64,000 nt of DNA from Luteimonas sp. RC10 (GCF_014192745.1 NZ_JACHYJ010000008.1:186001-250000), one strand, 5' to 3'; shown: positions 32,203 to 43,072, counted from the first letter of the stretch. Numbers and translations are program-made. The notes: generated by a model not told the origin, from the sequence alone.

Positions 32203-33576
32203 TCAAGCGCTCTTGGGCGGCTCGGGTGCGTCGACCTCGCCGCGCGACACCAGCGCGGCGATGCCCAGATCGCCGGTCACGTTGACCGTCGTACGGCACA
32301 TGTCCAGGAAATGGTTGACGCCCAGCACCAGACCGATGCCCTCGGCCGGCACACCGACCATCGTGCAGATCAGCGCCACCACCGGCAGCGAGCCCGACGG
32401 CACGCCGGCGGTGCCGATCCCGCCCAGAATGCAGACCAGCATCACCAGCACCTGCTGGCCGATCGACAGGTCGACGCCGAAGAACTGGGCCAGGAAGATC
32501 ACCGTGACGCCCTCGAACAGCGCCGTCCCGTTCTGGTTGGCGGTCGCGCCGATCGTCAGCACGAAGCGCGAGACCTTGCGCGGCAGCTTGAGATTCTCGT
32601 CGGCCACGCGCAGCGCGGTGGGCAGCGTGGCGTTGCTCGATGCGGTCGAGAACGACATCAGCATCGCCTCCTGCGCGCCGCGGAAGAACGCCAGCGGCGA
32701 CCAGCCGCCGAACACCCGCAGCGCCAGCGAGTAGGTCACCAGCATGTGCAGCGCCAGCGCACCGGCCACCACCGCGACGTAGGCGCCCAGGCGGACCAGC
32801 AGGTCCCAGCCGAACAGCACCGCGAGGTTGAACATGAAGCAGAACACCGCGATCGGCGCCAGCCGGATCACCAGTCCGATCAGCGTCATCGAGACTTCGA
32901 ACAGGCCCTCGATGCCGCGCTTGAGCGCGGCCGCCGCCTCGGACTTGGTCAGCACCAGGCCGATACCGAACATCAGCGCGAAGAACATCAACGCCAGGAT
33001 GTTGGCATTGTCCGATGCCGCGCCGACCACGTTCTGCGGCACGATCGACAGCAGCATCTCCATGCCCTTGGCCCCGCTGCGGCTGTCGCTGACGATCGCC
33101 TCGGTGCGCTGCGCGCTCTCGGCCAGCAGCTGCTGGGCCAGCGCCGGATCCACGCCGGCGCCGGGGCGGAACAGGTTGACCATCACCAGCCCCAGCAGCA
33201 CCGCCAGGCCCGACAGCACGATCGTCCAGGCCAGCGTGCGCCAGCCGATCCGGCCGAGCGAGGCGACATCGCCCATCTCCGACACGCCGACCACCAGTGC
33301 CGAGAACAGCAACGGCACGATCAGCATGAAGATCAGACTCAGGAACAAGGTGCCCAGCGGCTCGGTGACCCAGGCCACGAACGTCGCGACCAGCGGCCGG
33401 CATTGCCAACCCGGCTCGGCGACGGCGCAGGCAGCCGACGCCGGATCGGTCGGGGCCCACGCCGACAGGCCGGTGTAGTGAGCGAGCATGCCAAGCAGCA
33501 AGCCGGCGGCGAAGCCGATCGCGATCTTCCAGTGCAGCGGCAGGCGGGCGCGGGCGGATGCGAGCGGACGGGACAT
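32203..33576 (-). CDS. Dicarboxylate/amino acid:cation symporter (DAACS family)
   Basis: Inner-membrane secondary transporter of 457 aa with the GltP/DctA fold. About eight hydrophobic helices plus two re-entrant loops; the serine-rich hairpin is FSTASSNATLPTAL and the helix-7 NMDGT-like motif reads ATANQNGTALFEG. HP2 contains GIGTAGVPSGSLPV and helix 8 GVNHFLDMCRTTVNV. It should bring in C4-dicarboxylates, glutamate or related substrates with Na+ or H+. A 40-residue insert after the first helix holds two Cys (CAVAEPGWQC). Single-gene unit. Confidence 0.92.
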   Translation of the reverse strand: MSRPLASARARLPLHWKIAIGFAAGLLLGMLAHYTGLSAWAPTDPASAACAVAEPGWQCRPLVATFVAWVTEPLGTLFLSLIFMLIVPLLFSALVVGVSEMGDVASLGRIGWRTLAWTIVLSGLAVLLGLVMVNLFRPGAGVDPALAQQLLAESAQRTEAIVSDSRSGAKGMEMLLSIVPQNVVGAASDNANILALMFFALMFGIGLVLTKSEAAAALKRGIEGLFEVSMTLIGLVIRLAPIAVFCFMFNLAVLFGWDLLVRLGAYVAVVAGALALHMLVTYSLALRVFGGWSPLAFFRGAQEAMLMSFSTASSNATLPTALRVADENLKLPRKVSRFVLTIGATANQNGTALFEGVTVIFLAQFFGVDLSIGQQVLVMLVCILGGIGTAGVPSGSLPVVALICTMVGVPAEGIGLVLGVNHFLDMCRTTVNVTGDLGIAALVSRGEVDAPEPPKSA

Positions 33577-33623
33577 GGCGTGATCGCTGCGGGAAAGCAG
33601 CGGAGGCTAGCAGGAAGCGGACC

Positions 33624-35306
33624 TCAGCGCCGCGGGTAGAGCGGCGGCAGCCCGGCCTCGTCCTCGGGCGTCGCCGGGCCGGCAACGCGCGCGCCGGCGC
33701 GGAAGGCCTGGCGCAGCGCGGCGCGCGCCGCCACCAGGTCGCCGTCCCCCCAGCGTGCCCGCTGCCACTGCGCGAGCGCGTCGCGCTGGCCGGTATCGCC
33801 GAGCGCACGCCGCAAGGCCTCGAGGTCTGCCGCCGGCGGGTCGACCAGCGCGCGCAGCGCCGCGTCGACCTCGGCCGGATCCCCGGTCTGCAGCACGGTC
33901 GCCAGTGACGGCCCGCCGATCCGCGCCCTCGGCACTGGCGCGGCGCCCGGCACCGCAGCGACCAGCCCCCGCGCGCCGGCACGCGCCCGGCGCAGCCCAT
34001 GCCAGGCCACGACGCTGGTCGCCAACCACAGCAGCGCGAACAGCGCCGCCAGCCACGGCCAGACACGACTGACCTCCCTATCCGCCCCAGGGACGGCCGG
34101 CAAGCCCAACGCAGTCGCCACCGCCTGCGTGTCGGCGTCGCCATCGGTGGCATCGCCATCGCCCGGATCGACCGCCAGATGCAGATCCGGCGCCGCACTG
34201 GTCCGGGCGGCGCCTGCGCGGACATCCCACCATCCCAGGCGGGGGCCGGCCACCTGCAAGGAACCGGCAGCCCGCGGCACGATCGAGAAGCGGCGGGTCA
34301 TCCGCACCCGCGGGCGGCCCTCGTCGAAGCGCTCGTCGTACTGCGGCGGTTCGGCGAACACCTGCGCGCCGTCGGGCGCCGGCAAGTTGATCTCGGGCAA
34401 CTGCGTGCCGACCGCGCCGTCGAAGGTCGCCTCCAGGGTCAGCGTGGTCGCAGCTCCGGCCCGGCCGCGCTCGGGCTGGTCGAGCCAGCGCAGGTCCAGG
34501 TTCCGCAGCGGCAGCCACGGCTGCGGCGCCGTGCCCGGCATCGCGCGCACCGACAGCGCGGTCGCCGGGCCGTTGGCCGCGAGCTGGCGCGGCCCACGAT
34601 CAAACAGATCATCGAAGAAGCCGCCGCCGGCGCCGCGCCCCTCGAAGCGTGCGCCGGGAATCGTCAGCGGCCCGCTGCGCTCGGGCACGAGCAGAAAGCG
34701 CCGTTCGACCACGTTGTAGCGACGGCCCTCGAACTCGCGGCTGTAGGTGATGTCGTTGCCGATCCGCTGCAACGATGCCCCCTCGGGCTCGGGCTGCTCG
34801 AGCTGGCCCGACACCAGTGGTACGGCGTAGTGCAGCCGCAGGGTGTAGCCGACCGCCTGCTGCACGTAGGGCGTGTCGGTCTCGAGTTCGGCCTCGACGA
34901 ACGCGGCCGCGCCATCGCGGGCTGATCGCACCGGCGCCGGGCCGACCGTCAGCGACAAGGCGTCGGTGCGCGCACCACCGACCTGCAACGGCGGGACCGT
35001 CAGCCGGCCCTCACGACGCGGACGCAGCGCCACGCCGAACAGCGCGCGCTCGATCTGGCGCCCGTTGCGGATCTCGACCTGACGTCGGCTGGTGTGCCCG
35101 CTGAGCTCGAAATCGCGGGTCAGGCCACTCCAGTCGGGCACGGCGACCGCTTCGTCGGTTTCGACATTGAGCGTGGTGGTCTCCCCCAGCGCGATCTGGT
35201 CCCGGTCCAGCCAGGCGCGCGTCTGCGCCTGCAGGCTCCCCGTCATGCAGGCGAGCAGCACCGCCAGGACCACCGTCCCACGCCAAGCCCGAACTCCGAT
35301 CTTCAT
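33624..35306 (-). CDS. batD: BatD-like protein
   Basis: 560 aa. Signal peptide (residues 1-27), then beta-sandwich repeats of the BatD/oxygen-tolerance family (ARAWLDRDQIALGETTTLNVE, DFELSGHTSRRQVEI, LTIPGARFEG), a membrane helix near residue 415 (VWPWLAALFALLWLATSVVAW) and a short cytoplasmic end. It closes the MoxR/Bat operon and overlaps the stop of the VWA/TPR gene as ATGA. Bat proteins are thought to form an inner-membrane complex linked to envelope stress or folding; the exact role is not settled. Confidence 0.88.
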   Translation of the reverse strand: MKIGVRAWRGTVVLAVLLACMTGSLQAQTRAWLDRDQIALGETTTLNVETDEAVAVPDWSGLTRDFELSGHTSRRQVEIRNGRQIERALFGVALRPRREGRLTVPPLQVGGARTDALSLTVGPAPVRSARDGAAAFVEAELETDTPYVQQAVGYTLRLHYAVPLVSGQLEQPEPEGASLQRIGNDITYSREFEGRRYNVVERRFLLVPERSGPLTIPGARFEGRGAGGGFFDDLFDRGPRQLAANGPATALSVRAMPGTAPQPWLPLRNLDLRWLDQPERGRAGAATTLTLEATFDGAVGTQLPEINLPAPDGAQVFAEPPQYDERFDEGRPRVRMTRRFSIVPRAAGSLQVAGPRLGWWDVRAGAARTSAAPDLHLAVDPGDGDATDGDADTQAVATALGLPAVPGADREVSRVWPWLAALFALLWLATSVVAWHGLRRARAGARGLVAAVPGAAPVPRARIGGPSLATVLQTGDPAEVDAALRALVDPPAADLEALRRALGDTGQRDALAQWQRARWGDGDLVAARAALRQAFRAGARVAGPATPEDEAGLPPLYPRR

Positions 35307-37048
35307 CGCAGTGCCTCCGCGCCGTGGCGCCGCTCGTGTTCGATCCGGAACTGCGCCCGCAACAGGCCACCCGGATCGTCGGGCACCCGCCGCAGCCAGG
35401 CCTGGTTGGCCTGCTCGCGCTCGCGCCGGGTGTCGGCGTCCTGCCGGTCGGCTGGCGTGACGTCGCCAGGCGTCTGGCTGCCCTCGCCGGCGTCGTCGAG
35501 TGCCTGCTGCATGCGCTCGCGCATGGCCTGGTCGGTGCGCTGCTGCGCGGCCTCGTCGGTGGGCGGGACGGCATCGGGGGGCGCCGGCGGCGTGTCGGGA
35601 CGCGGCGCACCGTCCGACGAGGGCGCAGGCTGTGGCGCGCCTCGGTCGCCTGTCCGGCCATCGCCGGGATCCGGGCGTCCGGACTGGCGCTGCTGGTCGC
35701 GCGGCGGCGCGCGCGGATCGTCGCGCGGACCGGGCGGCGGCTGACGGCGACGCGCGGCATCGACCGCGGCGCGATTGGCCTGCGCATCGGCCATGTCCGG
35801 CTGCAACCGCAGCGCCTCGTCGTAGGCGGCGATCGCCTCGTCGAACCGCCCCAGGCGCGCCAGCGCGTTGCCGCGGTTGTAGGCGGCGTCGGCACCCGGC
35901 AGTCCGGTCCACGCGCGCAATGCGTCCTCGTGCCGCCCGTCGCGATAGGCCGCTGCGCCCTGCTCGAGTTGGGCGTGGGCAATCTGGTCGGCGCGCCGCC
36001 AGGGTGTACCGACCGGCGGCTGCGCCGCCTGTGCCGGCAGGATCGGCCAGACCAGCACGACCGCCAGCACCGCGACCGCGGCCCCGCGCCGGAACGCCAG
36101 CAAGACCAGCGCCAGCAATGGCAGCAACAGCCAGTAGCCCTGGTCGGCGATGCGCCGGGTCTGCGCGTCGCCGTCGGCCGCGGCGCCGGCCCCGCCCGCG
36201 CGGGCCGCGCGCAGGCCCAGTGCGTCGAGATCGCCGTCGTCGGCGCTCAGGGGGTGCCAGCGCCCGCCTCCGGCGGTCGCCAAGGCCTGCAGCGCGGCAG
36301 CATCCAGGCGCGCATGGCGCAGTGCCCCATCGCGATCGCGATAGGCGGCGCCGTCCGCGCTGCCCAGGCCCAGCACCGAGACCCGATAGCCCATCCGCGC
36401 CGCGGCGGCGGCCTCGCGCACGGCGGCCCGATCGGCGCCGTCGGTCAGCAGCACGATCTCGCCGCGCAGCGCATCGCCCTGGCGCAGCAGCCGCGTCGCT
36501 TGCTCGATCGCGCGATCCGCGCGCTGGCCGTCGACCGGCATGATGTCGGGCGCGAGCGCGTCGAGATACAGCGCCACATTCGCCGCGTCGTCGGTCAGCG
36601 GCGCCACCGTGTAGGCGTCGTCCGCATAGGCCAGCAACGCTACCGGCCCCTGGTGCAACGCGAGCAGGCGCGCGAGCTTGGCCCGCGCCTGCAACAGCCG
36701 TGACGGCGGCAGGTCGGTCGCCGTCGTTGCCGACGACAGGTCCAGGGCGACGACCAGCGGGGTCGCGTCGACAGACGCCAACGGCACGTCGACCTGGCGC
36801 CAGCCTGGGCCTGCCAGTGCCAGCACCGCGAGCAGGCCCGCGCACAGCCACGCGGCCAGCGCCAGCAGCCCACGTCCACCGGGGCGGCGCTCGAGCAGGT
36901 GCGGCAGCAAATGTGGATCGACCGCCTGTCGCCAGGCATCCTCGCCGCGCCGGCGCACCCACCAGATGCCGGCCAGCAGCGGCAGCACCAGCAAGGCCCA
37001 CAGCCAGGCCGGCCGAGCGAAGACCACGTCGGGCCATCCGCCGCTCAT
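35303..37048 (-). CDS. BatB-BatC fusion: membrane VWA protein with TPR and Pro-rich tail
   Basis: 581 aa. Two N-terminal membrane helices (about 13-30 and 60-80), a VWA domain with a third helix after it (YWLLLPLLALVLLAF), then a TPR block (YNRGNALARLGRFDEAIAAYDEALRLQPDMADAQ) and a long Pro/Arg/Asp-rich disordered tail. The MIDAS motif DxSxS is incomplete: Asp103-L-Ser105-Ser106-Ala107. VWA plus TPR matches a fusion of BatB and BatC. ATG 37048 overlaps the batA stop as ATGA. Confidence 0.85.
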   Translation of the reverse strand: MSGGWPDVVFARPAWLWALLVLPLLAGIWWVRRRGEDAWRQAVDPHLLPHLLERRPGGRGLLALAAWLCAGLLAVLALAGPGWRQVDVPLASVDATPLVVALDLSSATTATDLPPSRLLQARAKLARLLALHQGPVALLAYADDAYTVAPLTDDAANVALYLDALAPDIMPVDGQRADRAIEQATRLLRQGDALRGEIVLLTDGADRAAVREAAAAARMGYRVSVLGLGSADGAAYRDRDGALRHARLDAAALQALATAGGGRWHPLSADDGDLDALGLRAARAGGAGAAADGDAQTRRIADQGYWLLLPLLALVLLAFRRGAAVAVLAVVLVWPILPAQAAQPPVGTPWRRADQIAHAQLEQGAAAYRDGRHEDALRAWTGLPGADAAYNRGNALARLGRFDEAIAAYDEALRLQPDMADAQANRAAVDAARRRQPPPGPRDDPRAPPRDQQRQSGRPDPGDGRTGDRGAPQPAPSSDGAPRPDTPPAPPDAVPPTDEAAQQRTDQAMRERMQQALDDAGEGSQTPGDVTPADRQDADTRREREQANQAWLRRVPDDPGGLLRAQFRIEHERRHGAEALR

Positions 37049-38064
37049 CGCGCGCCCCGCATCGGCACACGCCACGAGCGCGGCACCAGCGCCAGCAGCA
37101 GGAGCACGCAACCGGCGGCCAGCGGCCACGGATAGCGTTCCACCCGCGCCCGCAGCGCCGGCCCCGGCGTCTCGACCGGTTCGAGCCGGTCGATCTCGGC
37201 ATAGATCCCGGCCAGCGATTCGGTGTCGCGGGCCCGGAATGCACGGCCACCGGTGGTATCGGCGATCGCCTGCAGCGCCGCCTCGTCGATCGCCGGCTCG
37301 CCGCCGTCGGGCAGACGGAAGCCCAGCATCTGCAAGCCGTCCTCGTCGCTGCCGAAGGCGATGGTGTGCACACGCAATCCAGCGTCGCGCGCCAGTTCGG
37401 CCGCCTTTTGCGGGCGCAGCGCGCCGGCATTGCTGACGCCATCGGTCAGCAGCACCAGCACGCGCTCGCCTTCGCCGTCCTGCAACCGGCGCACCGCCAG
37501 CGCGATCGCATCGCCAATCGCAGTCTCGCGCCCGGCCAGCCCGACCACGGTCCGGTCCAACTGCTGGCGCACGCTGTCGCGATCGAACGTCATCGGCGTG
37601 ACTGCATAGGCACGCTGCCCGAACACGATCAGCCCGATCCGGTCGCCGGCCCGGCGCTCGAGGAAGTCGGCGATCACCGCCTTGGCCGCCGTGAGCCGGT
37701 CGACCGCGCGCCGCCCGATCACCATGTCCTCCTCGCTCATGCTGCCCGACAGATCGACCGCCAGCATCAGGTCGCGCGCCGTTCGCGGCGGATGCTCCGG
37801 TGGCCCGAGGCCCTGCGGACGCGCCGCCGCGATGCACAGCAATGCCCAGGCCGACCACAGCAGCCATGACGCCCGTGCGCCGCCGCGGCCGGCGGCCGGC
37901 GTGACGATCGACTCGAGACCGGCATACGGCACCCGCAGCGCATCGCCTTCGCTGCGAGCCGGCGGCCACCAGCGCCGCAGCACCCAGGGCAACGGCAAGG
38001 CCAGCAGCATCCACGGCCAGGCGAACGCCGACAGCAATCCTTCCATTGCCGCAGGCGTGCTCAT
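37045..38064 (-). CDS. batA: BatA-like VWA-domain membrane protein
   Basis: 339 aa. Two N-terminal membrane helices, a VWA domain with an intact MIDAS (Asp104-L-Ser106-G-Ser108), RETAIGDAIALAVRRL, VLVLLTDGVSNAG, and a C-terminal helix (WPLAAGCVLLLLALV). The orientation puts the VWA domain in the periplasm or cytoplasm depending on helix count; this is not resolved here. ATG 38064 overlaps the preceding stop as ATGA. Metal-dependent protein binding is expected and is likely remodelled by MoxR. Confidence 0.9.
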   Translation of the reverse strand: MSTPAAMEGLLSAFAWPWMLLALPLPWVLRRWWPPARSEGDALRVPYAGLESIVTPAAGRGGARASWLLWSAWALLCIAAARPQGLGPPEHPPRTARDLMLAVDLSGSMSEEDMVIGRRAVDRLTAAKAVIADFLERRAGDRIGLIVFGQRAYAVTPMTFDRDSVRQQLDRTVVGLAGRETAIGDAIALAVRRLQDGEGERVLVLLTDGVSNAGALRPQKAAELARDAGLRVHTIAFGSDEDGLQMLGFRLPDGGEPAIDEAALQAIADTTGGRAFRARDTESLAGIYAEIDRLEPVETPGPALRARVERYPWPLAAGCVLLLLALVPRSWRVPMRGAR

Positions 38065-38519
38065 CGCCTCGCCGCCATCAACGACAGGAAGCGCATGCGG
38101 GCCGCGGCCTGCAGCGCATCGAGTGCGTCGTCATCGACGCGTCGCCGGAAGCCGCCGTCGTGCAGCAGGCGGCCCACACCATCGACGAAGACAGGTGGGC
38201 CGCCGCCCTCGTCCAGGAACGCCAGCCAGGCATCGCCCTGCAACCGGTCGGCATCGGGACGCACGCGCCGCGCCGCGCGCCGCAGCAGTGCCGACATCAC
38301 GGCGATCTTCGCAGGCGCATCGATCGCCGCCTCGACCTGGGCATCGAACAGCCGCGCCCAGGCGCGGCGCTGGCGTGCACGCCGCCAACGCAGGCCGGCC
38401 ACCACGGCGAGCACGGCCACGACCGCCGCGGCGAGCCACCACCAACCGGGCGCCGGCGGCCACCAGCCCGGAGCGGCGATCACATGGATGTCGCGCAGGA
38501 CCAGATCGGGCATCGCCAT
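38061..38519 (-). CDS. DUF4381 membrane protein of the Bat operon
   Basis: 152 aa. An N-terminal conserved DIHVIAAPGWWPPAPGWWWL segment runs into a single membrane helix (LAAAVVAVLAVVAGLRW), followed by a basic cytoplasmic helical domain (MSALLRRAARRVRPDADRL, LQGDAWLAFLDEGG). This layout matches DUF4381, which is typically found between DUF58 and BatA genes. One base separates it from the DUF58 stop. Function unknown beyond membership in the MoxR/Bat complex. Confidence 0.82.
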   Translation of the reverse strand: MAMPDLVLRDIHVIAAPGWWPPAPGWWWLAAAVVAVLAVVAGLRWRRARQRRAWARLFDAQVEAAIDAPAKIAVMSALLRRAARRVRPDADRLQGDAWLAFLDEGGGPPVFVDGVGRLLHDGGFRRRVDDDALDALQAAARMRFLSLMAARR

Positions 38520-38520
38520 G

Positions 38521-39456
38521 TCAGGCCGCCTTCGGCCGGCCGAACGCCGGCAACCACCCGTCGCTCGGCATCTCGCTCGACAGCAGCACGCAGCGGATAC
38601 GCGCTGCGCGCAGCGTCGCTTGGGCCCGGGCGATCGGTTCGGCGAAGGCCGCCTGCCAGCGGGCGTGCTGGGCCGCGTCGCGCAGATCGAGCTCCACCCG
38701 TCCCGACGCGGCGGAAAAGCGCAGCCGCGCCCGGGGCGGCGCCTGCTCCAGCGGATCGGTCAACAGCAGCACCAGCACCTGGTTGTGCGCGGCCAGCGCC
38801 GGCCACCGCTGCGTCGGCACCGTGGCAATGCTGGCCGCGTCGGCCAGCACCAGCAGACGCGCGCCAGGCCGCAGCAGCCGCCCGGCGTGATCGAGAGCGA
38901 CCGCCAGTCCCGCATCGCCGGCAGGCGGCGCGGCATACCAGCGCGCCAGCGCATGCAGCACACGCAGCGCGCCGCGACTGCCGGACGCCGGCGGCACCGG
39001 CGCCTCGTCGTGCGTGCCGCGCAGCGCTGCGATGCGATCGCCGTCGACGACGGCGGCCCAGGCGGCGACCGCCGCGGCACGTGCGGCCTGGACCGACTTG
39101 AACCGCACCCGGCTGCCCACGTACAACGCTGGCGCGGTGTCGGCCACGAGCAGGGTCAGCCGTTCGCGCTCGGTCTGGAAGGCCTTGGTATGCGGACGGC
39201 CGGTGCGCGCAGTCACGCGCCAATCGATGTGGCGGGCATCGTCGCCGGCCACGTACTCGCGCGACTCGGCGTATTCCATGCCCTGGCCGCGCAATGGCGA
39301 TGGCGCTTGTTGGCGCAGGCCCGTATGCGCGCGCCGGGCCGCGCCCTGCCGTGTGGCACTCGCGCGCAGTGCGATGAGCTCGGCCAGCGCCGGGCGCACG
39401 CCGGCCTCCGTGTCCACGGCCTCGTCAGAGTCCCGCATTGCCGAATGCCCGATCAC
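38521..39456 (-). CDS. DUF58 protein of the MoxR/Bat operon
   Basis: 311 aa from GTG 39456; ATG 39438 is also possible. The DUF58 core is clear: GQGMEYAESREYVAGDDARHIDWRVTART, then KAFQTERERLTLLVAD. No membrane helix is seen in this version, so it is probably cytoplasmic and attached to BatA/BatB. DUF58 proteins are usual partners of MoxR ATPases. It starts 20 bases after the moxR stop. Confidence 0.88.
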   Translation of the reverse strand: MIGHSAMRDSDEAVDTEAGVRPALAELIALRASATRQGAARRAHTGLRQQAPSPLRGQGMEYAESREYVAGDDARHIDWRVTARTGRPHTKAFQTERERLTLLVADTAPALYVGSRVRFKSVQAARAAAVAAWAAVVDGDRIAALRGTHDEAPVPPASGSRGALRVLHALARWYAAPPAGDAGLAVALDHAGRLLRPGARLLVLADAASIATVPTQRWPALAAHNQVLVLLLTDPLEQAPPRARLRFSAASGRVELDLRDAAQHARWQAAFAEPIARAQATLRAARIRCVLLSSEMPSDGWLPAFGRPKAA

Positions 39457-39476
39457 AACCGTCCGGTCTCCGGCCG

Positions 39477-40469
<993 letters not shown>

Positions 40470-40571
40470 CGGGTTCCCTGTGTCCGGCGCACGTTGCGCC
40501 GCCGGACAGTGTGACCCGAACCGGGGGGCCGGGTTCAACCCGCGTCCCCGCGAGCGTCAGCCGGCGGACAT

Positions 40572-40597
40572 GAAAACGGGGCCCTTTCGGGCCCCGT
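40572..40597 (-). terminator. Intrinsic terminator of the pilMNOPQ operon
   Basis: Inverted repeat ACGGGGCCC / GGGCCCCGT (40576-40597) with a TTTC loop, followed on the minus strand by TTTT. It begins 23 bases after the pilQ stop. Confidence 0.85.
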
Positions 40598-40620
40598 AGA
40601 GAGGTGCACGGCGTCGGCGA

Positions 40621-42516
40621 TCAGCCGATCGGGCGCTGCGCGACGCGCATGACCTTGGGAGTCACGAAGATCAGCAACTCGGCCTTTTCCTTGGTGCGGC
40701 CGCGGCTCTTGAACAGGTTGCCCAGGATCGGCAGGTCGCCCAGGAACGGCACCTTCGACAAGGACGCGCGGTCGTTGAACTCGTAGACGCCGCCGATCGC
40801 GACCGTCTGGCCGTCGTCGATCAGCACCGCGGTGGTGACGTTGCGCTTGCTGATCAGCGGTACCTGGCCGACGTCGGGGTACTCGACGTAATCGATGATT
40901 TCATCCTTCTTGATATCCATCGCCAGGAACACCCGGCCGTCATTGGTGATCGTCGGCGTGACTTTCAGTTCCAGCAGCACGTCCTTGAACTGCACGGTCG
41001 GCACGTTGTTGCTCTGACCGCCGGTCACGGTGATGTAGCCGACTTCCTGGCCCTGGCTGATCGTCGCCTCGCGCTGGTTACTGGTGACGACGCGCGGATT
41101 GGAGATCACCTCACCGCGCTGCTCGGCCTGCAGCGCCTGCAGTTCGACCGCCCAGTTGATCGTATTGCCCAGGATCGTGAATGCCAGCGACGGCGCGCTG
41201 CCGGTCACCGGCAGGTTGACGTTCAAGCCCCCCGGGGCACCGATCGCGCCGTTGGGGCCGGAGGCGAGCGTGCCACCGAGATCGACGCGGCCGTCGATAG
41301 GATTAGCCGACGAGACGCCGAAGCGTGCGCCGAGGTTGCGCGCAAACGACTCGTTCGCGATCACGATGCGCGCCTCGATCACCACCTGGTCGACCGGCTT
41401 GTCCAGCAGATTCACCAGGCGACGGATCTCGTTGACGCGCGCCGGAATGTCGATCACCAGCAGCGTGTTGGTACGGCGGTCGAAGCTCAGGCTGCCGCGC
41501 GCCGACAGGAAGCCGCGCTGCTGCGTGGTACCAGCCCCGGTGTTGTTAGTGTTGGCGCCCATGCCGTTCTTGCTTTCCTCGGTCAGCAGCTTGGCGATGT
41601 CCTCGGCGTTGCCGTAGCTGATCGGGATGTACTCGGTGGTCATCTCCGCGCGCTCTTCGATCGCCAGGCGTGCGTCTTCCTTGGCCTGCTCGAACGCGGC
41701 GATCTCGGTCTGCGGGGCGACCCAGACCACGTTGCCGCTGCGACGCTTGTCGAGCGACTTGGCCTGCAGCACGATGTCCAGCGCCTGATCCCACGGCACG
41801 TTCTGTAGCCGCAGGGTGACGTTGCCGGTCACGTTGTCGCTGGCGACAATGTTGAGGTCGGATTCGTCGGCGATCAGCTGCAACACCGTGCGCACCGGCA
41901 CGTCCTGGAAATTGAACGACACCGGCGTACCGCTGTAGGCCCGCACATCCGAGACGGTCGTCGCGGCCTGCCCCATGGCCGCGGCGGCGGTGGACGCACC
42001 GACCGCGCGATCGCTCGAGGCCGCGCGCGGCACGATCTCGACGATATAGTCGCGACCGCTCTGGTAGGCCATCGGCTCGAAGTCGCCGCGGGCGCTGAGC
42101 ACGACCTGCGCGCCGTTGCCGCCCTGACGTGCATCGATGCGCTGCACCGGAGTGGCGAAGTCGACGACGTTGAGCGGGCGCTGCAACTGCGCCGGCAACG
42201 TGGCGCTTCCCAGGTTGATGACGATGTTGCCGTCCTGCGTGCGCAGGTCGGGGGCAGCGCCCTCGCCATCGAAGCGCAGGATCAGCTTGCCCGAGCCGCC
42301 GTCTCCACGCTTGAAATCGAGATCGGTCACCGACACGCCGGCATGCGCCGCGCCCGCCGAGGCCTGCAGCGCAGGCAGCAGCGATCCCGGTGCGGCCGGC
42401 TGCGCGGCCTGCACGCCGCCGAACGTCGCCAACAGGCCAATGGCCAGGCCGAACGCGCCGGCGTGGAGTGCCGACGTCCTTGCGGCCCGCGGGCTTCCCG
42501 CTTTGCTCACGGTCAT
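40621..42516 (-). CDS. pilQ: PilQ type IV pilus secretin
   Basis: Outer-membrane secretin of 631 aa through which the pilus passes. Signal peptide (about residues 1-38), one AMIN domain (SVTDLDFKRGDGGSGKLILRF), N0/N1 domains (VSFNFQDVPVRTVLQLIADES, VTLRLQNVPWDQALDIVL), and the secretin core (VIEARIVIANESFARNLGARFGV, EVISNPRVVTSNQREATISQG, VPLISKRNVTTAVLIDDGQTVAIGGV, FLGDLPILGNLFKS). It is shorter than Pseudomonas PilQ, which has an extra AMIN domain. Last gene of the operon. Confidence 0.96.
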   Translation of the reverse strand: MTVSKAGSPRAARTSALHAGAFGLAIGLLATFGGVQAAQPAAPGSLLPALQASAGAAHAGVSVTDLDFKRGDGGSGKLILRFDGEGAAPDLRTQDGNIVINLGSATLPAQLQRPLNVVDFATPVQRIDARQGGNGAQVVLSARGDFEPMAYQSGRDYIVEIVPRAASSDRAVGASTAAAAMGQAATTVSDVRAYSGTPVSFNFQDVPVRTVLQLIADESDLNIVASDNVTGNVTLRLQNVPWDQALDIVLQAKSLDKRRSGNVVWVAPQTEIAAFEQAKEDARLAIEERAEMTTEYIPISYGNAEDIAKLLTEESKNGMGANTNNTGAGTTQQRGFLSARGSLSFDRRTNTLLVIDIPARVNEIRRLVNLLDKPVDQVVIEARIVIANESFARNLGARFGVSSANPIDGRVDLGGTLASGPNGAIGAPGGLNVNLPVTGSAPSLAFTILGNTINWAVELQALQAEQRGEVISNPRVVTSNQREATISQGQEVGYITVTGGQSNNVPTVQFKDVLLELKVTPTITNDGRVFLAMDIKKDEIIDYVEYPDVGQVPLISKRNVTTAVLIDDGQTVAIGGVYEFNDRASLSKVPFLGDLPILGNLFKSRGRTKEKAELLIFVTPKVMRVAQRPIG

Positions 42517-42529
42517 CTTGCTTTCCTCA

Positions 42530-43072
42530 TTATTTTTCGTTCAGCGCGAGCGACGCCGGGCGTTCGAGCCAGCCGCCGGCACCGTCGGGCACCAGCTCGA
42601 CGAGCTCGATACGATTCTCGGTGACCGATGTGACACGGCCATCGTTCTGCCCCAGATAGTTCCCCGGCGCGATGCGGTAGGTCACCTTGTCGGGCGCCAG
42701 CACCAGGCCCAGCATGCGGGCGCCGGTATTCATGGTGCCGACCATCGACATGCTGTCGAGCGGGAACTGCTCGGTGATCTCTTTGCGCCGGTTCGAGTCC
42801 GGCCGCAGCCCGGTGCCGCTGTCGACATCGGTAAACGCGTTGCTGAAGGGGTCGCGGATGCCCTGGGCGGAGTATTCGAAGGTCTCGAACTGCTGCATCA
42901 CCGGCAGCGGCTCGAGCGGCGGCGCGGGCCGCTGCTTGACCTCATCGACCCAGACCTCGAGATTGGGCGCACCGCCGGGCTCGCTGGTGATGTCGCGCCC
43001 GCAGCCGACCGCGAGCAGCGCCAGCACGGTCGTCAGCGCGCATCGGGACATCGATTTGGCGAACGCAGCCAT
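42530..43072 (-). CDS. pilP: PilP pilus-assembly lipoprotein
   Basis: 180 aa. Lipobox AVGC with Cys24. The PilP domain is visible (EYSAQGIRDPFSNAF, LDSMSMVGTMN, TYRIAPGNYLGQNDGRVTSVTENRIELVELVPDG). It links the inner-membrane PilMNO complex to PilQ in the periplasm. Start and pilO stop share one base (TGATG). PilQ follows after 13 bases. Confidence 0.94.
   Translation of the reverse strand: MAAFAKSMSRCALTTVLALLAVGCGRDITSEPGGAPNLEVWVDEVKQRPAPPLEPLPVMQQFETFEYSAQGIRDPFSNAFTDVDSGTGLRPDSNRRKEITEQFPLDSMSMVGTMNTGARMLGLVLAPDKVTYRIAPGNYLGQNDGRVTSVTENRIELVELVPDGAGGWLERPASLALNEK

Noticed and set aside
33624..37442. 1,272-aa minus-strand frame spanning three Bat genes
   Set aside because: Only its C-terminal 560 aa (batD) is coding; the rest is out of frame with batA and the VWA-TPR gene, which have clear domains and overlapping starts.
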